A DNA stretch of 64,000 nt from Desulfobacterales bacterium (GCA_030834695.1 JAUQXK010000052.1:62001-126000), one strand, 5' to 3'. Positions 9,750 to 18,741 are shown, numbered from the stretch's first letter. Notes: generated by a model not told the origin, from the sequence alone. Translations and numbers: made by a program.

Positions 9750-10730
9750 TCAGACGGTGGGATCGACAATCGCGACCCGCAGGAAGAGATCCCCGCGTCG
9801 ACCGTCCGGTGTCGGGCGGCCCAGCCCTCTGAGGCGCAGCAACGAATCCTGGGTGACGCCGGGCGGCACCGCCACCCGCAGCAAGCGTTTCGGAAAGCCG
9901 GTGGCGATGCTGACCATCTTGCGTGCGCCGGTGCGGGCCTCGTGGGAGGAGATGCTGACCGTCGCGTAAAGGTCCAGGGAATCGCCCTGAGCGGCGGGCC
10001 GGATCACCTGCAGGCGGTCGGTGGCCGTACGGGGGACGTAGCGGCGCAGGGCGGTCGAGGCGCCTGTTCCGGGCAGCGCATCGAAGATTTTGAGCATCCC
10101 CATGCCGACCACAAACCCGCCGATGTGGGCCCACCAGGCAACCCCTCCGGATCCGCCCCCGCTGCCCGCCGCGTTCAAGAACTGCAGCACGAACCAGACT
10201 CCCAGAAAAAAATAGGCCGGGATTTCGATGAAATAGGGAATGAACAAGATGGGGATCAGCGTCAGGATGCGCGACCGTGGAAAGCAGATGAAGTAGGCAC
10301 CCATGACCCCCGCGATGGCGCCGCTCGCGCCGATCGTGGGGATATTGGAATACCGGTGGATCAACAGGTGGGACAGTCCCGAGGCCAGTCCGCAGAGCAG
10401 ATAGAAGGCGGCGTATCGCAGCGGGCCGAGGCGATCTTCGACATTGTCCCCGAAAATGTAGAGCGACCACATGTTCCCCAGCAGGTGCCAGAACCCGCCG
10501 TGCAGGAACATGAACGATATCAACGCAAAGGCCTGCTCGCCGGCGGAAAAATAGTCCGCGATCTGCGGAACAAAATACCGGGCGGGCACCAGGCCGTATA
10601 AATAAACGAACCGCTCCAGGTACGGCCCCTGAGCCATCTGAAGCAGATACACGAGAACGTTGACGACGATGAGGGCCTGGGTGACGACCGGCCGGGTTCG
10701 GGCCGGAATCGTGTCACGAAGCGGAATCAT
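9750..10730 (-). CDS. Rhomboid intramembrane serine protease with C-terminal DnaJ-C-like domain
   Basis: 326 residues. Residues ~1-225 are a rhomboid: HGGFWHLLGNMW loop, catalytic Ser in GASGAIAGVMGAY, and catalytic His in HIGGFVVGM, with about six membrane segments. After a short linker, the last ~75 residues (ATVSISSHEARTGARK to GDLFLRVAIVD) resemble the client-binding DnaJ C-terminal domain, with the typical LLRLRGLGRP and GDLFLRV strands. The fusion suggests a protease that presents or recognises unfolded clients at the membrane; this is inference. Its start lies 17 nt inside the end of valS, so translation is probably coupled. Confidence 0.88.
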   Translation of the reverse strand: MIPLRDTIPARTRPVVTQALIVVNVLVYLLQMAQGPYLERFVYLYGLVPARYFVPQIADYFSAGEQAFALISFMFLHGGFWHLLGNMWSLYIFGDNVEDRLGPLRYAAFYLLCGLASGLSHLLIHRYSNIPTIGASGAIAGVMGAYFICFPRSRILTLIPILFIPYFIEIPAYFFLGVWFVLQFLNAAGSGGGSGGVAWWAHIGGFVVGMGMLKIFDALPGTGASTALRRYVPRTATDRLQVIRPAAQGDSLDLYATVSISSHEARTGARKMVSIATGFPKRLLRVAVPPGVTQDSLLRLRGLGRPTPDGRRGDLFLRVAIVDPTV

Positions 10731-13386
10731 AGCCCCTGATCTTATCCAGGGTGGTCTGGAGTTTCTGCTGCTTTTCCAGAAGCGCCTGCTGCTGGTCGCG
10801 GACTTTGGCCACGACATCCGCGGGAGCTTTGGACAGAAAGTCCTGGTTCTGGAGTTTTCGGACCAGGGAGGTGAGTTCCTTGGCGGCTTTCCCCAGGTCT
10901 TTTTCGAGCCGCTCGGTTTCCCGGGCGAAATCAATGACCCCCTCCAGCCGGACGTAGATGGTCGCACCCCCGCGGGCCACGGCGGTGGCCGAGGCCGGCG
11001 GCCGCTCGGGGTTGCCCGTCACCGTCAGCGACTTCAAACGCGCCAGGTTCACGATCAGGTCCTGATGGGACTCGACCGTCGAACGGACGGCGGCCTCGGC
11101 GGCATAGACCACCGTGTCCAGGCTCATACCGGGGGGGATCCCCATCTCGCCGCGAATATTGCGAATGCCCGAGATGACATCGATCAGGAGTTCCATCGTT
11201 GCTTCGGCTTCACCGTCCGGCCGCAGCGCATCCGCCTCCGCGTCCTCGCCCGGGAATGCGGCGCGCATGATCGACCCGTCGGTTTCCGACAGCTTGTGCC
11301 AGATCTCTTCGGTGACGAACGGAATAAACGGGTGCAGCAGAATGAGGGTGTCCCGCAGCACGCGCCCCAGAACCGCCAGGGCCGCCTCGCGGGCGCCGTC
11401 CCCGCGTTTTCCCTGCAGCGCCGGTTTGATCGCTTCGAGATACCAGTCGCAGAATTCATGCCAGACGAAGCGGTAGAGGGCCGCGGCGGCGTCGTTGAAA
11501 CGGTAGGCGTCCAGGGCCTGGCTGACATCTGCGGTCGTTCGACTCAGGCGCGAGAGGATCCAGCGGTCGGCGAGCGAGAGCCGGTCGTGCGCCGGCATCT
11601 CATAACGGCGATCCAAGTTCATCAGGGTGAAGCGGGCGGCGTTCCAGAGTTTGTTGATGAAGTGCCGATACCCTTCGACGCGCTTGTCGGACATTTTGAT
11701 GTCGCGGCCCTGGGCGGCAAAGGCCGCCAGGGTGAAACGGAAGGCGTCGGTGCCGTAGCGCTCGATGATGTCCAGGGGGTCGATGACGTTGCCCTTGGAC
11801 TTGCTCATCTTCTGACCCTCCTCGTCGCGTACGATCGCGTGGATGTAAACGTCGCGGAAGGGCACTTCCTGCATGCAGTGCAGGCCCATCATCATCATGC
11901 GGGCCACCCAGAAGAAAAGAATATCGAAGGCCGTCACCAGGACCGATGTGGGGTAGAAGGTCTTCAGCAAGGGGGTCTGGTCGGGCCATCCCATGGTGGA
12001 GAACGGCCAGAGTGCCGAACTGAACCAGGTGTCCAGAACGTCTTCGTCCTGGACGAGGCGATCGCTTCCGCAGGCCGGGCAGGCGTGCGGCGTTTCCATG
12101 GCCACCACCATTTCGCCGCAGCCCTCGCAGGTCCAGGCCGGAATCTGATGGCCCCACCAGATCTGGCGGGAGATGCACCAATCGCGGATGTTTTCCATCC
12201 AGTCGAAGTAGGTGTTGGCCCAGGTTTCCGGGATGATGCGCGTGCTCCCCTGGCGGACGGCGGCGATGGCTTTTTCGGCCAGCGGTTTGGCGCGCACGAA
12301 CCACTGCCGCGAGAGGTTCGGTTCGATGACGTTGCGGCAGCGGTAGCAGTGGCCCACGCTGTGCCGGTGGGGTTCGACCTTCTCCAGCAGTCCCGCGGCT
12401 TGGAGGTCCGCCACCACGGCCTTGCGGCACGCGTTGCGATCAAGGCCCTGGTAGCGGCCGGCCTCCGCGGTCATGACACCGTCATCGCCGATGACCTTGA
12501 CGCTCGGAAGGCCGTGACGCCGGCCGATTTCAAAGTCGTTGGGGTCATGGGCGGGAGTGACCTTCAGCCCGCCCGTGCCGAACCCCATGTCCACATAGGA
12601 ATCCCGAATGATGGGGATTTCACGGTTCATGAGCGGCAAGATCACGGACGAACGGTTCAGCGCCTGGTAGCGCGCGTCCTCGGGGTTGACGGCCACGGCC
12701 GTGTCCCCCAGCATGGTTTCCGGCCGGGTCGTGACCACCACGATGCCGCCGCTGCCGTCCGCGAACGGGTAGCGGACATGATAGAGGCTGCCGTCCAGAT
12801 CTTCGTGCTCCACTTCGAGGTCGGCCAGGGCGGTGCGGCAGCGGGGGCACCAATTGATGATGTAATCGCCGCGGTAGATCAGGCCCTGGTGATACAGCTC
12901 GACGAACACCTTGCGCACGGCGCGCGAAAGCCCCTCGTCCATGGTGAACCGCTCGCGGTCCCAGTCACACGAGGCACCCAGACGCTTCAGCTGGTTGATG
13001 ATGGCACTGCCGTATTTTTTTCGCCATGACCAGACTTCGGCGATAAAGCGTTCGCGGCCGAGCGCGTGGCGGTCGGTGCCGTCCTGAGCCAGCTTGCGTT
13101 CGACGACGTTCTGAGTGGCGATGCCCGCATGGTCCGTTCCCGGCATCCACAGGACGTTGTCGCCGCGCAGCCTCCGGTAACGGCAGAGAATATCCTGCAG
13201 GGTGTTGTTGAGGGCGTGCCCCATGTGCAGGACGCCGGTGACGTTGGGCGGAGGGATGACGATCGAGTAGCTGCGGCGCGTGTTTTGTTCTTCGGCGGCG
13301 AAAAGACGGTTCTCTTCCCAGTAGGCATACCAGCGACGTTCGACCTCGCCGGGTTCATAGCCCTTGTCCAGATGGTTGGAACTCAT
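10714..13386 (-). CDS. valS: Valyl-tRNA synthetase
   Basis: About 890 residues. The class I HIGH motif is PPPNVTGVLHMGHAL and the KMSKS motif is QKMSKSKGNVIDP. It carries the editing domain (TTRPETMLGDTAVAV) and a C-terminal coiled-coil with a run of Leu/Lys/Gln, as in bacterial ValRS. Start ATG 13386 follows GGAGGAGGAACACCGC; a longer in-frame start at 13416 would place that ribosome site inside the coding region. It charges tRNA-Val and hydrolyses mischarged Thr-tRNA-Val. The rhomboid gene overlaps its end. Confidence 0.97.
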   Translation of the reverse strand: MSSNHLDKGYEPGEVERRWYAYWEENRLFAAEEQNTRRSYSIVIPPPNVTGVLHMGHALNNTLQDILCRYRRLRGDNVLWMPGTDHAGIATQNVVERKLAQDGTDRHALGRERFIAEVWSWRKKYGSAIINQLKRLGASCDWDRERFTMDEGLSRAVRKVFVELYHQGLIYRGDYIINWCPRCRTALADLEVEHEDLDGSLYHVRYPFADGSGGIVVVTTRPETMLGDTAVAVNPEDARYQALNRSSVILPLMNREIPIIRDSYVDMGFGTGGLKVTPAHDPNDFEIGRRHGLPSVKVIGDDGVMTAEAGRYQGLDRNACRKAVVADLQAAGLLEKVEPHRHSVGHCYRCRNVIEPNLSRQWFVRAKPLAEKAIAAVRQGSTRIIPETWANTYFDWMENIRDWCISRQIWWGHQIPAWTCEGCGEMVVAMETPHACPACGSDRLVQDEDVLDTWFSSALWPFSTMGWPDQTPLLKTFYPTSVLVTAFDILFFWVARMMMMGLHCMQEVPFRDVYIHAIVRDEEGQKMSKSKGNVIDPLDIIERYGTDAFRFTLAAFAAQGRDIKMSDKRVEGYRHFINKLWNAARFTLMNLDRRYEMPAHDRLSLADRWILSRLSRTTADVSQALDAYRFNDAAAALYRFVWHEFCDWYLEAIKPALQGKRGDGAREAALAVLGRVLRDTLILLHPFIPFVTEEIWHKLSETDGSIMRAAFPGEDAEADALRPDGEAEATMELLIDVISGIRNIRGEMGIPPGMSLDTVVYAAEAAVRSTVESHQDLIVNLARLKSLTVTGNPERPPASATAVARGGATIYVRLEGVIDFARETERLEKDLGKAAKELTSLVRKLQNQDFLSKAPADVVAKVRDQQQALLEKQQKLQTTLDKIRGYDSAS

Positions 13387-13521
13387 GCGGTGTTCCTCCT
13401 CCATGGTGATGCGCATCGAATGCGGAATTATGCAGCAATCCTCGATTTTTTCAATAGCTTTCTGGCGGGGCGGCGGAGCATTGAAGGCCGGCAGGCGCCG
13501 GCCCTGGAAAGGGATGGACGA

Positions 13522-14523
13522 TCAGGGGGTGCGGTCGTCGGAATCGTCGTCCAGCAGCAGCGTTTTCAGCCGCTGGATCTCGTTGGCCACCGCCGTTTCG
13601 ACCGCCCGCAGAACCAGCGATTCAAGCGTGCTGCCGAGTCGGCGTTCGATGACGCGCTCCAACGCCGCGCCGATCTGTTCGTCCGAAAGCGAAACGCGGT
13701 CGGCGATGGGCGGTTCTTCGGGAGCCGGTGGTTGGATCGGCGAGGCCGGAGACGGGGGCGCCAGGGAGGCAACCGCCGAGGCGATCGCCGTCGGTAAAGC
13801 CAGATCGGCGGGAGCGCTGTCGGTGATGGTTGAGCCGGCCGCCACGTTTGCCGCAAAGACATCGGCCGCGGACGTCTCTGGAAAAAGGTCCGCATCCGCG
13901 TCGGAGAGCGGGTTCGCCGGGGCATCCGCCTCCGGGCTCAACTCCGCGGCGGGGGGCGCCTCGCCAAGGTCCAGGTCGTCGAACCAGACGATTTCGTCGT
14001 CGTCCTCATCGTCCTCGATATCGATCAGCTCGATATCGTCGTCCTCGTTGCCGGAATCCGTTTCTATCGAGGGCGGAACCATCGTTTCGAGAATTGCTGC
14101 GGTTGCCGGAGCGGTCTCATTCAATTCAGTGTTCACCCAGTTCGTGTCAACCGATGCGTCCGGGCGTTGGTCATCCTCGGTCGAGGGTGCATCCGCTTCG
14201 GGCTCGAGCAGCCAGTCCATACTTTCTTCCAGGGCGAGGGCATCGGGTTCATTGGCGGCGGGTCCCAAAGAAAGGTCGTCGCCTTCCGGTTGATCCTCTT
14301 CTTCATCGAAATCCAGTTTTCCGAGGTCGGCAAACCCGGCGGCGGGCGTTCCGGCGGCATCAGGCAGTTGGCCGATTGCCGGCATCGATGGGTCCAGCGA
14401 AGGCAGAGCGTCGGGGGGGGTATCCTCCTCAATTTCCTCTACCAGATCGATAATGGATTCATCTTCCCCTTCCGATGATTCGGTCGGCGTGGTATGGGGT
14501 CTCAGTTTGTCGGAGTCGCTCAT
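13522..14523 (-). CDS. Very acidic low-complexity protein with C-terminal helical segment
   Basis: 333 residues not recognised as a known family. Residues 1-270 are rich in Asp, Glu, Pro and Ala, with runs such as EDDEDDDEIVWFDDLDLGE, and look disordered. Residues ~285-330 form one amphipathic helical block (SDEQIGAALERVIERRLGS) ending EIQRLKTLLLDD. This shape recalls hub or polar-scaffold proteins with an acidic linker and a short oligomerising tail, but no relationship is proven. Start 14523 follows CAGAAGGACCCC. It lies upstream of valS on the same strand (135 nt) and is divergent from rsmE. Confidence 0.7.
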   Translation of the reverse strand: MSDSDKLRPHTTPTESSEGEDESIIDLVEEIEEDTPPDALPSLDPSMPAIGQLPDAAGTPAAGFADLGKLDFDEEEDQPEGDDLSLGPAANEPDALALEESMDWLLEPEADAPSTEDDQRPDASVDTNWVNTELNETAPATAAILETMVPPSIETDSGNEDDDIELIDIEDDEDDDEIVWFDDLDLGEAPPAAELSPEADAPANPLSDADADLFPETSAADVFAANVAAGSTITDSAPADLALPTAIASAVASLAPPSPASPIQPPAPEEPPIADRVSLSDEQIGAALERVIERRLGSTLESLVLRAVETAVANEIQRLKTLLLDDDSDDRTP

Positions 14524-14685
14524 GGGGTCCTTCTGAAGCGGTGAGGTGATCGACACGCTGATTCGTTGAAAAAAATATCATGATAACCAAGCAACATCAA
14601 GCTATATTCAGCATGTGTATTAAGCACGGCGGCGTGTTGCCGCCCCTAAGCGTTTGTGGGTCAATAGCGGATGGAGGGGTGCGAG

Positions 14686-15468
14686 ATGCGCTATTTTTTT
14701 GTTGATCCTTCTCAAATCGCGACATCCAGGGCGGTGATCGAAGGTGCCGAAGCCTCACACCTCAAGAATGTGCTGCGGCTCACGAGGGGCGAAACCGTCT
14801 TCCTGGTCGACGGCAGCGGCTTTGAATACCTCGCGCTGATCGACCGGCTGCTGCCCGGACGGGTCGAGCTGGCCATCACTGATCGGAAGCCTTCCGCGGG
14901 GATCGCTCCGATCCGCGTCCATGCTGCGCAAGGTTATTTGAAAGACAAAAAGATGGACCGCGTGGCGCGTCAGCTTGCCGAGTTGGGGGTTGCCCGGTTT
15001 ATCCCTCTGATCAGTGAGCGCGCGGTCGTCCGCCCCGCATCCGGCCCGTCATCCTTTCGCCAAGAGCGCTGGCGCAAGATTTCCATCGAAGCCCTCAAGC
15101 AATGCCACCGCGGCGACCTGATGAGCATCGAAGATCTCATCGATTTCAAAAGCCTGCTGGAAACGGGCCGAAGGTACGACCGATGCATCCTGTTCTGGGA
15201 GGGAGGCACGCATGCCTTGACGACGCAACAGCCGGTTGGGGCGGCGGTGGAGGCGCAGTCGGTGCTGGTGGTCCTCGGCCCGGAGGGCGGATTTTCAGAT
15301 CAGGAGGCCGCGGCAGCCGAAGCAGCCGGCTTTTGGATCGCAAAGCTCGGGCCGCGGATCCTCAGGGCCGAGACCGCTGCGGTCGCAGCCTGTGCAATCG
15401 TGCAGTACCTCTACGGGGACTTGGGACCGGGGCAAAAAAGCCTTGACAAAGAATGCCCCACCGCATAG
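14686..15468 (+). CDS. rsmE: 16S rRNA m3U1498 methyltransferase RsmE
   Basis: 260 residues. It has an N-terminal PUA-like segment (ASHLKNVLRLTRGETVFLVDG) and a C-terminal SPOUT knot with LVVLGPEGGFSDQE and LGPRILRAETAAVAA, the RsmE signatures. It methylates U1498 of 16S rRNA in the assembled small subunit. Start ATG 14686 follows GGAGGGGTGCGAG. The last codons hold the promoter for the following tRNA-Phe gene. Confidence 0.94.
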   Translation: MRYFFVDPSQIATSRAVIEGAEASHLKNVLRLTRGETVFLVDGSGFEYLALIDRLLPGRVELAITDRKPSAGIAPIRVHAAQGYLKDKKMDRVARQLAELGVARFIPLISERAVVRPASGPSSFRQERWRKISIEALKQCHRGDLMSIEDLIDFKSLLETGRRYDRCILFWEGGTHALTTQQPVGAAVEAQSVLVVLGPEGGFSDQEAAAAEAAGFWIAKLGPRILRAETAAVAACAIVQYLYGDLGPGQKSLDKECPTA

Positions 15469-15471
15469 AAA
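15443..15471 (+). promoter_or_regulatory. Sigma-70-type promoter of tRNA-Phe
   Basis: TTGACA (15443-15448), a 17-nt spacer, then TAGAAA (15466-15471). Expected transcription start is near 15478, about 24 nt before the tRNA. It overlaps the rsmE stop codon. Confidence 0.7.
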
Positions 15472-15501
15472 AGTGACGCTTAAAACAGGCGTTCAGTGCG
15501 T

Positions 15502-15577
15502 GCCGAGGTAGCTCAGTCGGTAGAGCAGGGGACTGAAAATCCCCGTGTCGGCGGTTCGATTCCGTCCCTCGGCACCA
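15502..15577 (+). tRNA. tRNA-Phe (anticodon GAA)
   Basis: 76 nt including an encoded CCA. The acceptor arm is GCCGAGG with CCTCGGC; the D arm contains AGCTCAGTCGGTAGAGC; the anticodon loop is CTGAAAA within GGGGA/TCCCC-like pairing; the T arm contains GGTTCGATTCC. The 3' end doubles as an integration site: 22 nt of it are repeated at 18742-18763. Confidence 0.97.
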
Positions 15578-15582
15578 TTTAC
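15561..15582 (+). repeat. attL-like direct repeat at the 3' end of tRNA-Phe
   Basis: TCCGTCCCTCGGCACCATTT plus AC, 22 nt, is identical to 18742-18763. The first half is the T-arm/acceptor 3' half of the tRNA, the usual core of tRNA-targeting tyrosine integrases. Confidence 0.85.
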
Positions 15583-15586
15583 CTAA

Positions 15587-15611
15587 CCCACTGGAAACAG
15601 TGGGTTTTTTT
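15587..15611 (+). terminator. Rho-independent terminator after tRNA-Phe
   Basis: Perfect 7-bp stem CCCACTG / CAGTGGG with a GAAA tetraloop, followed by TTTTTTT. It starts 10 nt after the tRNA CCA and belongs to the island side of the left repeat. Confidence 0.92.
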
Positions 15612-15695
15612 AATTACTGCTGGGCATCTGCACTCAATTCCACCGTTACACAAATCCCTTGCACAAAAGTGCTGGGGGAGAAGGGTGGAATTGAA

Positions 15696-15905
15696 ATGAA
15701 ATGTACAATCCAAAGCCCGTCCTACCTCGTCCGTAATGCACACTCCTATTGTTTCCGGCTGATCATGATTTCTGAATTGAGTTGCAAATCCATCCAGCAA
15801 TCAGGTGTACCGGTCACCCCGACATGGGTCGGATCGAGGTCATGGATTCAGAGAAACATTCAGCAAGAATTGCACCTCATGCTATCCGAAGAAGCATCAC
15901 GTTGA
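15696..15905 (+). pseudogene. Integrase (tyrosine recombinase) N-terminal remnant
   Basis: An ATG at 15696 behind GGGGGAGAAGGG opens MKCTIQSPSYLVRNAHSYCF, which matches the start common to phage-type integrases (a short segment of the form SPYLIRN..SYCFR..VP). After about 28 residues the resemblance ends and the frame stops at 15905 with no catalytic domain. Its place just downstream of the tRNA repeat is where an island integrase is normally found. I infer a deletion remnant; the short match keeps confidence moderate. Confidence 0.5.
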
Positions 15906-15930
15906 AAGATCCTCCGGATCACATGGTGCT

Positions 15931-16428
15931 TTATTTCTTTCCTCCTTTTCCTTTCCCGTGACCATTACCTTCCCCATGGTCGTCATCGTAACCTTTCCCT
16001 TTACCCTTGTATTTTTCTTTGGGGTACTTCTTCACATGATCATGGTTGAAGTCGTAGGGGTGCTCCGTATCCAGACCGATGCTGACGTAGGTTCCCAAAC
16101 CGGCAACCGTGAGATGAGTCGGAAGCGATGCTCCAAATGACCAGCTGTCCCCTGACATATAAAAATAAGCCCCTCGGGCAGGCTCGTAATAAACGTTTTG
16201 GTATGGGTAGTACCGGTACTGGTGCTTGGCTCGGTATCCATGTGCTGGAGCATGGGGTGGTGGTCCTCCAGGGGGATGATACGCCGGTCCAGGTGGAGGA
16301 GGAGGTGGCTGGGGAGCCGGGGGATCTCCCCACTGGATTGTGACGCTACCACTCTGAGCAAATCCAACCGTGCTCATTGTCAGAACGCTTAGACCGAACA
16401 ACAATGCAATGACAAGGAACCTTTTCAT
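15931..16428 (-). CDS. Secreted proline-rich, Lys/Gly-tailed protein
   Basis: 165 residues from ATG 16428 (behind AGAGGGG). Residues 1-24 are a clear Sec signal peptide (MKRFLVIALLFGLSVLTMST... GFA). Then comes a PPPPPP-rich tract, a tyrosine-rich patch (QYRYYPYQNVYYEPARGAY), a compact hydrophobic middle (YMSGDSWSFGASLPTHL ... VSIGLD), and a charged tail of HD, KGKGK and GHGKGKGG repeats. It is probably periplasmic or surface-located. I do not recognise a characterised family; a low-complexity metal- or polymer-binding tail is possible from the His/Asp/Lys content. It lies inside the tRNA-Phe island. Confidence 0.75.
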   Translation of the reverse strand: MKRFLVIALLFGLSVLTMSTVGFAQSGSVTIQWGDPPAPQPPPPPPGPAYHPPGGPPPHAPAHGYRAKHQYRYYPYQNVYYEPARGAYFYMSGDSWSFGASLPTHLTVAGLGTYVSIGLDTEHPYDFNHDHVKKYPKEKYKGKGKGYDDDHGEGNGHGKGKGGKK

Positions 16429-16494
16429 GAACCCCTCTCGTATTGTGATAATGATATAACTCCAAGCATTATAGCCCAAGGGCACCTTAGAGGC

Positions 16495-16745
16495 AATTTT
16501 ACGGGGTATCGGTTCAAGGTGCCGAAGGCTACCTGATCCATGTCACGGTCTTTTAAAAATACCGACTACGATGCCACCCAGCAGTTCGGAGAAGCCCGTG
16601 GCTGGCACCTGGATATGTGCTGAGTTGGAAGTAGCAGGGGAAAACAGATTGTAGCTCATCTCTTGATTCTGAGCAGCTTCCCATAGCAGGTGCCGATATC
16701 CACCAATCAAGCACTGGCAACCCGATCCTCACCCCGGTTGATGAC
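16495..16745 (-). repeat. Conserved 3' flank of receiver gene, copy 1
   Basis: About 250 nt downstream of the receiver gene that align with 18885-19135 downstream of its paralogue, at an eye-estimated 70 % identity. Shared blocks include CACGGGCTTCTCCGAA-like, CCTGTTTTCCCC-like and GGATATCGGCACCTGCT. Fragmentary frames read YNLFSPA...HIQV.ATGFSE in both copies, so this may be a decayed C-terminal coding region, or a structured RNA. Confidence 0.6.
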
Positions 16746-17106
16746 CCTCCCTGATTGCAGCAAGGATGTCCTTGTCTGTGCTGTCCTGACTCAAGGGATA
16801 GCATGCACCGACCAAGCATTCGCTTACAGTCATGGACCCTCCAGATGAATCCTGGGATAAGAAGATGATCCTTGTGTCTTGAAAACTGGAAACGATTCTC
16901 TCGGTGGTTTCTATGCCTTCAGTGAAGGGTTGCTTGCTGTCCACGAGGATGACATCTGGCTTCTTTTCCTCCACAGCGTTGATACCGGCAATGCCGGTCT
17001 CTGCAACCACACTGATGTCAGGTGCCTTGCCAAGGATTTTCACCAGTTCCTTTCCGGAACGTGGATGTTCATTGAAGATAGCAACTTTAATCTGTTCTGA
17101 GTCCAT
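16729..17106 (-). CDS. Single-domain receiver protein, degenerate acidic pocket
   Basis: 125 residues resembling a CheY-like receiver with no output domain. It keeps the phospho-Asp position (DVILVDSKQPF) and the overall alternating strand/helix pattern, but the acidic pair at the N-terminus is FNEHP rather than DD. The conserved Lys region is replaced by LSQDSTD. It therefore may not be phosphorylated normally. The paralogue at 19100-19504 has an intact DDD pocket and the same ending DILAAI..GHQ. Their shared downstream DNA shows a segmental duplication. It lies inside the tRNA-Phe island. Confidence 0.7.
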   Translation of the reverse strand: MDSEQIKVAIFNEHPRSGKELVKILGKAPDISVVAETGIAGINAVEEKKPDVILVDSKQPFTEGIETTERIVSSFQDTRIIFLSQDSSGGSMTVSECLVGACYPLSQDSTDKDILAAIREGHQPG

Positions 17107-17522
17107 GTATTTTATCTCGATGGGATTTACCGGCAGAAACTGGGCTTGATACCAATTGCTGGGGGCTTTAAGGTTTTAGGGAACGGTGCAAATACAACCA
17201 AGCACTCATCATGTCAAGAGCCATTGAGTTTGGCTGTTTTTGTTTCCGGAAGAGAGACCAGGGAGGGAAAGCTTCCAAAGGGCAGGCACAGACAACATGG
17301 TAGAGTTGAGTTTCCGTAACGATACAAAACAAGAAAACATGACAGGTCCGAAGAGTCGTATCTCCCTCCCCGGACCTGCAATCGCATCAGGATACCGGAG
17401 GTGCAAGCTCTCAGTATCCAAAAACTATGTTATCAAGTATTTACAAAAAAAGCAAGAATAAAATGCCGCTCTAAAAACCGGGAGATGAAAAGTAAATACA
17501 ACAGATTCTCAGCGAGCAGCAG
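17107..17522. other. Intergenic AT-rich spacer between receiver and antitoxin genes
   Basis: I see no convincing gene, tRNA or strong terminator here. Promoters of the receiver (minus) and of the antitoxin (plus) must lie in it. Confidence 0.5.
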
Positions 17523-18329
17523 TTGCAGGAGCTTGAGCAGGAACAGATCAGCGGCATTGACCTTTGTGGAAACGGTGTGGTGGTAGTGCCTGGCAAGTTT
17601 GTCATATTTCGCAGCGGCGGGAGGAACCGTTTTTCCTCATCGGCTCCGATCAAAAACATCTATCGAAAAAACAGTTCCATGGTGGCGCGGGTCTTTCTCT
17701 TGTGTCCAGGCTACGAAACCGTTCAGGAGGTTTGCGGCGAGGTCAACCGGCGCAACATATTGGTGGAGCGTTGGAACAAGAGTCCCCTGAGTCTGTCCAC
17801 CGTGTCCAAGTCGTTGAAGGCGCTTGAGGAGGATTTGATCATCGATCGAAAAGGGACAATTCGCCTGTTGCAGCCTGATAAGCTTTTAGAGAAACTAAGC
17901 CAGAACTATGCTCCCCCAAACACCAACAACAAAATCCGCATGAAAGTCCAGGTGGAGGGGGAAACACTCCGGCAGTTGCTGCGAAGACAATCAGAGGAAC
18001 TGGGCCTTCCCATCGTAGCAGCCGGGACTTCATCGGTTGGGCAATACGCCGTGATGCAGCGAGGGGATCTTCTGTGCGTTTATTGCCCGAAGTTGGAAAC
18101 GCTGTTGGAGCGGCTGCCTGGAAGCCGCACGGACCGTTTCCCGAACGTCGAACTCATCGAGACGGATGATGAAACGGTATATTTCGATGCACGGGAGAAT
18201 GCGGAGTTCTGGTGGGCCTCTCCGGTGCAGGTTTATCTGGAGCTTATGGCCGGCGACAAGCGGGACAGGGAGACAGCCGAACAGGTAAAATCGTTTATTT
18301 TGAAGGGCGTTGAGCAGGCCAGGCAATGA
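17523..18329 (+). CDS. AbiEi-like antitoxin / HTH regulator of a type IV toxin-antitoxin pair
   Basis: Up to 268 residues. Residues ~50-120 form a winged-helix-like block (LSLSTVSKSLKALEEDLIID), and the C-terminal half ends FWWASPVQVYLELMAGDKRD then a long helix, a pattern typical of AbiEi-family (COG4861-like) antitoxins. Its TGA overlaps the ATG of the downstream nucleotidyltransferase gene, the classic antitoxin-toxin arrangement. The N-terminus is uncertain: the frame opens near 17496, TTG 17523 is the first likely start, and an ATG lies near 17680. In abortive-infection TA systems it would repress the operon and neutralise the toxin. Confidence 0.7.
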   Translation: MQELEQEQISGIDLCGNGVVVVPGKFVIFRSGGRNRFSSSAPIKNIYRKNSSMVARVFLLCPGYETVQEVCGEVNRRNILVERWNKSPLSLSTVSKSLKALEEDLIIDRKGTIRLLQPDKLLEKLSQNYAPPNTNNKIRMKVQVEGETLRQLLRRQSEELGLPIVAAGTSSVGQYAVMQRGDLLCVYCPKLETLLERLPGSRTDRFPNVELIETDDETVYFDARENAEFWWASPVQVYLELMAGDKRDRETAEQVKSFILKGVEQARQ

Positions 18330-18741
18330 TCACCATCGTAGACCTTCAGACATCGCTGCTCGACCTGCTCCACGAAATGGAGGGCTCGGAAGTCAAAGTC
18401 ATCATCGGCGGCGGCTTTGGTATCTACCTTAAAGTCGTCCACGTGGCCAAAGAGGGCCGTAGAACACTCTGGCGGGAATGGCCCGAGCCCCGTTCTACGA
18501 ATGATCTTGACCTCTTTCTGCGCCCTGAGCTTCTCATCGAATCTGAAAAATTGAAGCCTCTGGCAGAGGCCATCGAACGACTTGGATATCAGGCCGTGGC
18601 CGGTGCGGAAAAATACCAGTTTGTTAAGCCCGGCGCGAAAGGTGCTGATCCTGGCAGTGTAAAAATCGATATCCTCACCGGGCCTCAGAGTCGGTTCAAA
18701 GGCACGAAGGTCAGAGCGGATGCTCGTCGCGCATGTCCGCA

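Noticed and set aside
10660-13029. Plus-strand open frame of 789 codons
   Set aside because: Antisense to valS; the valyl-tRNA synthetase motifs are complete on the minus strand, and the antisense frame lacks any fold signature.
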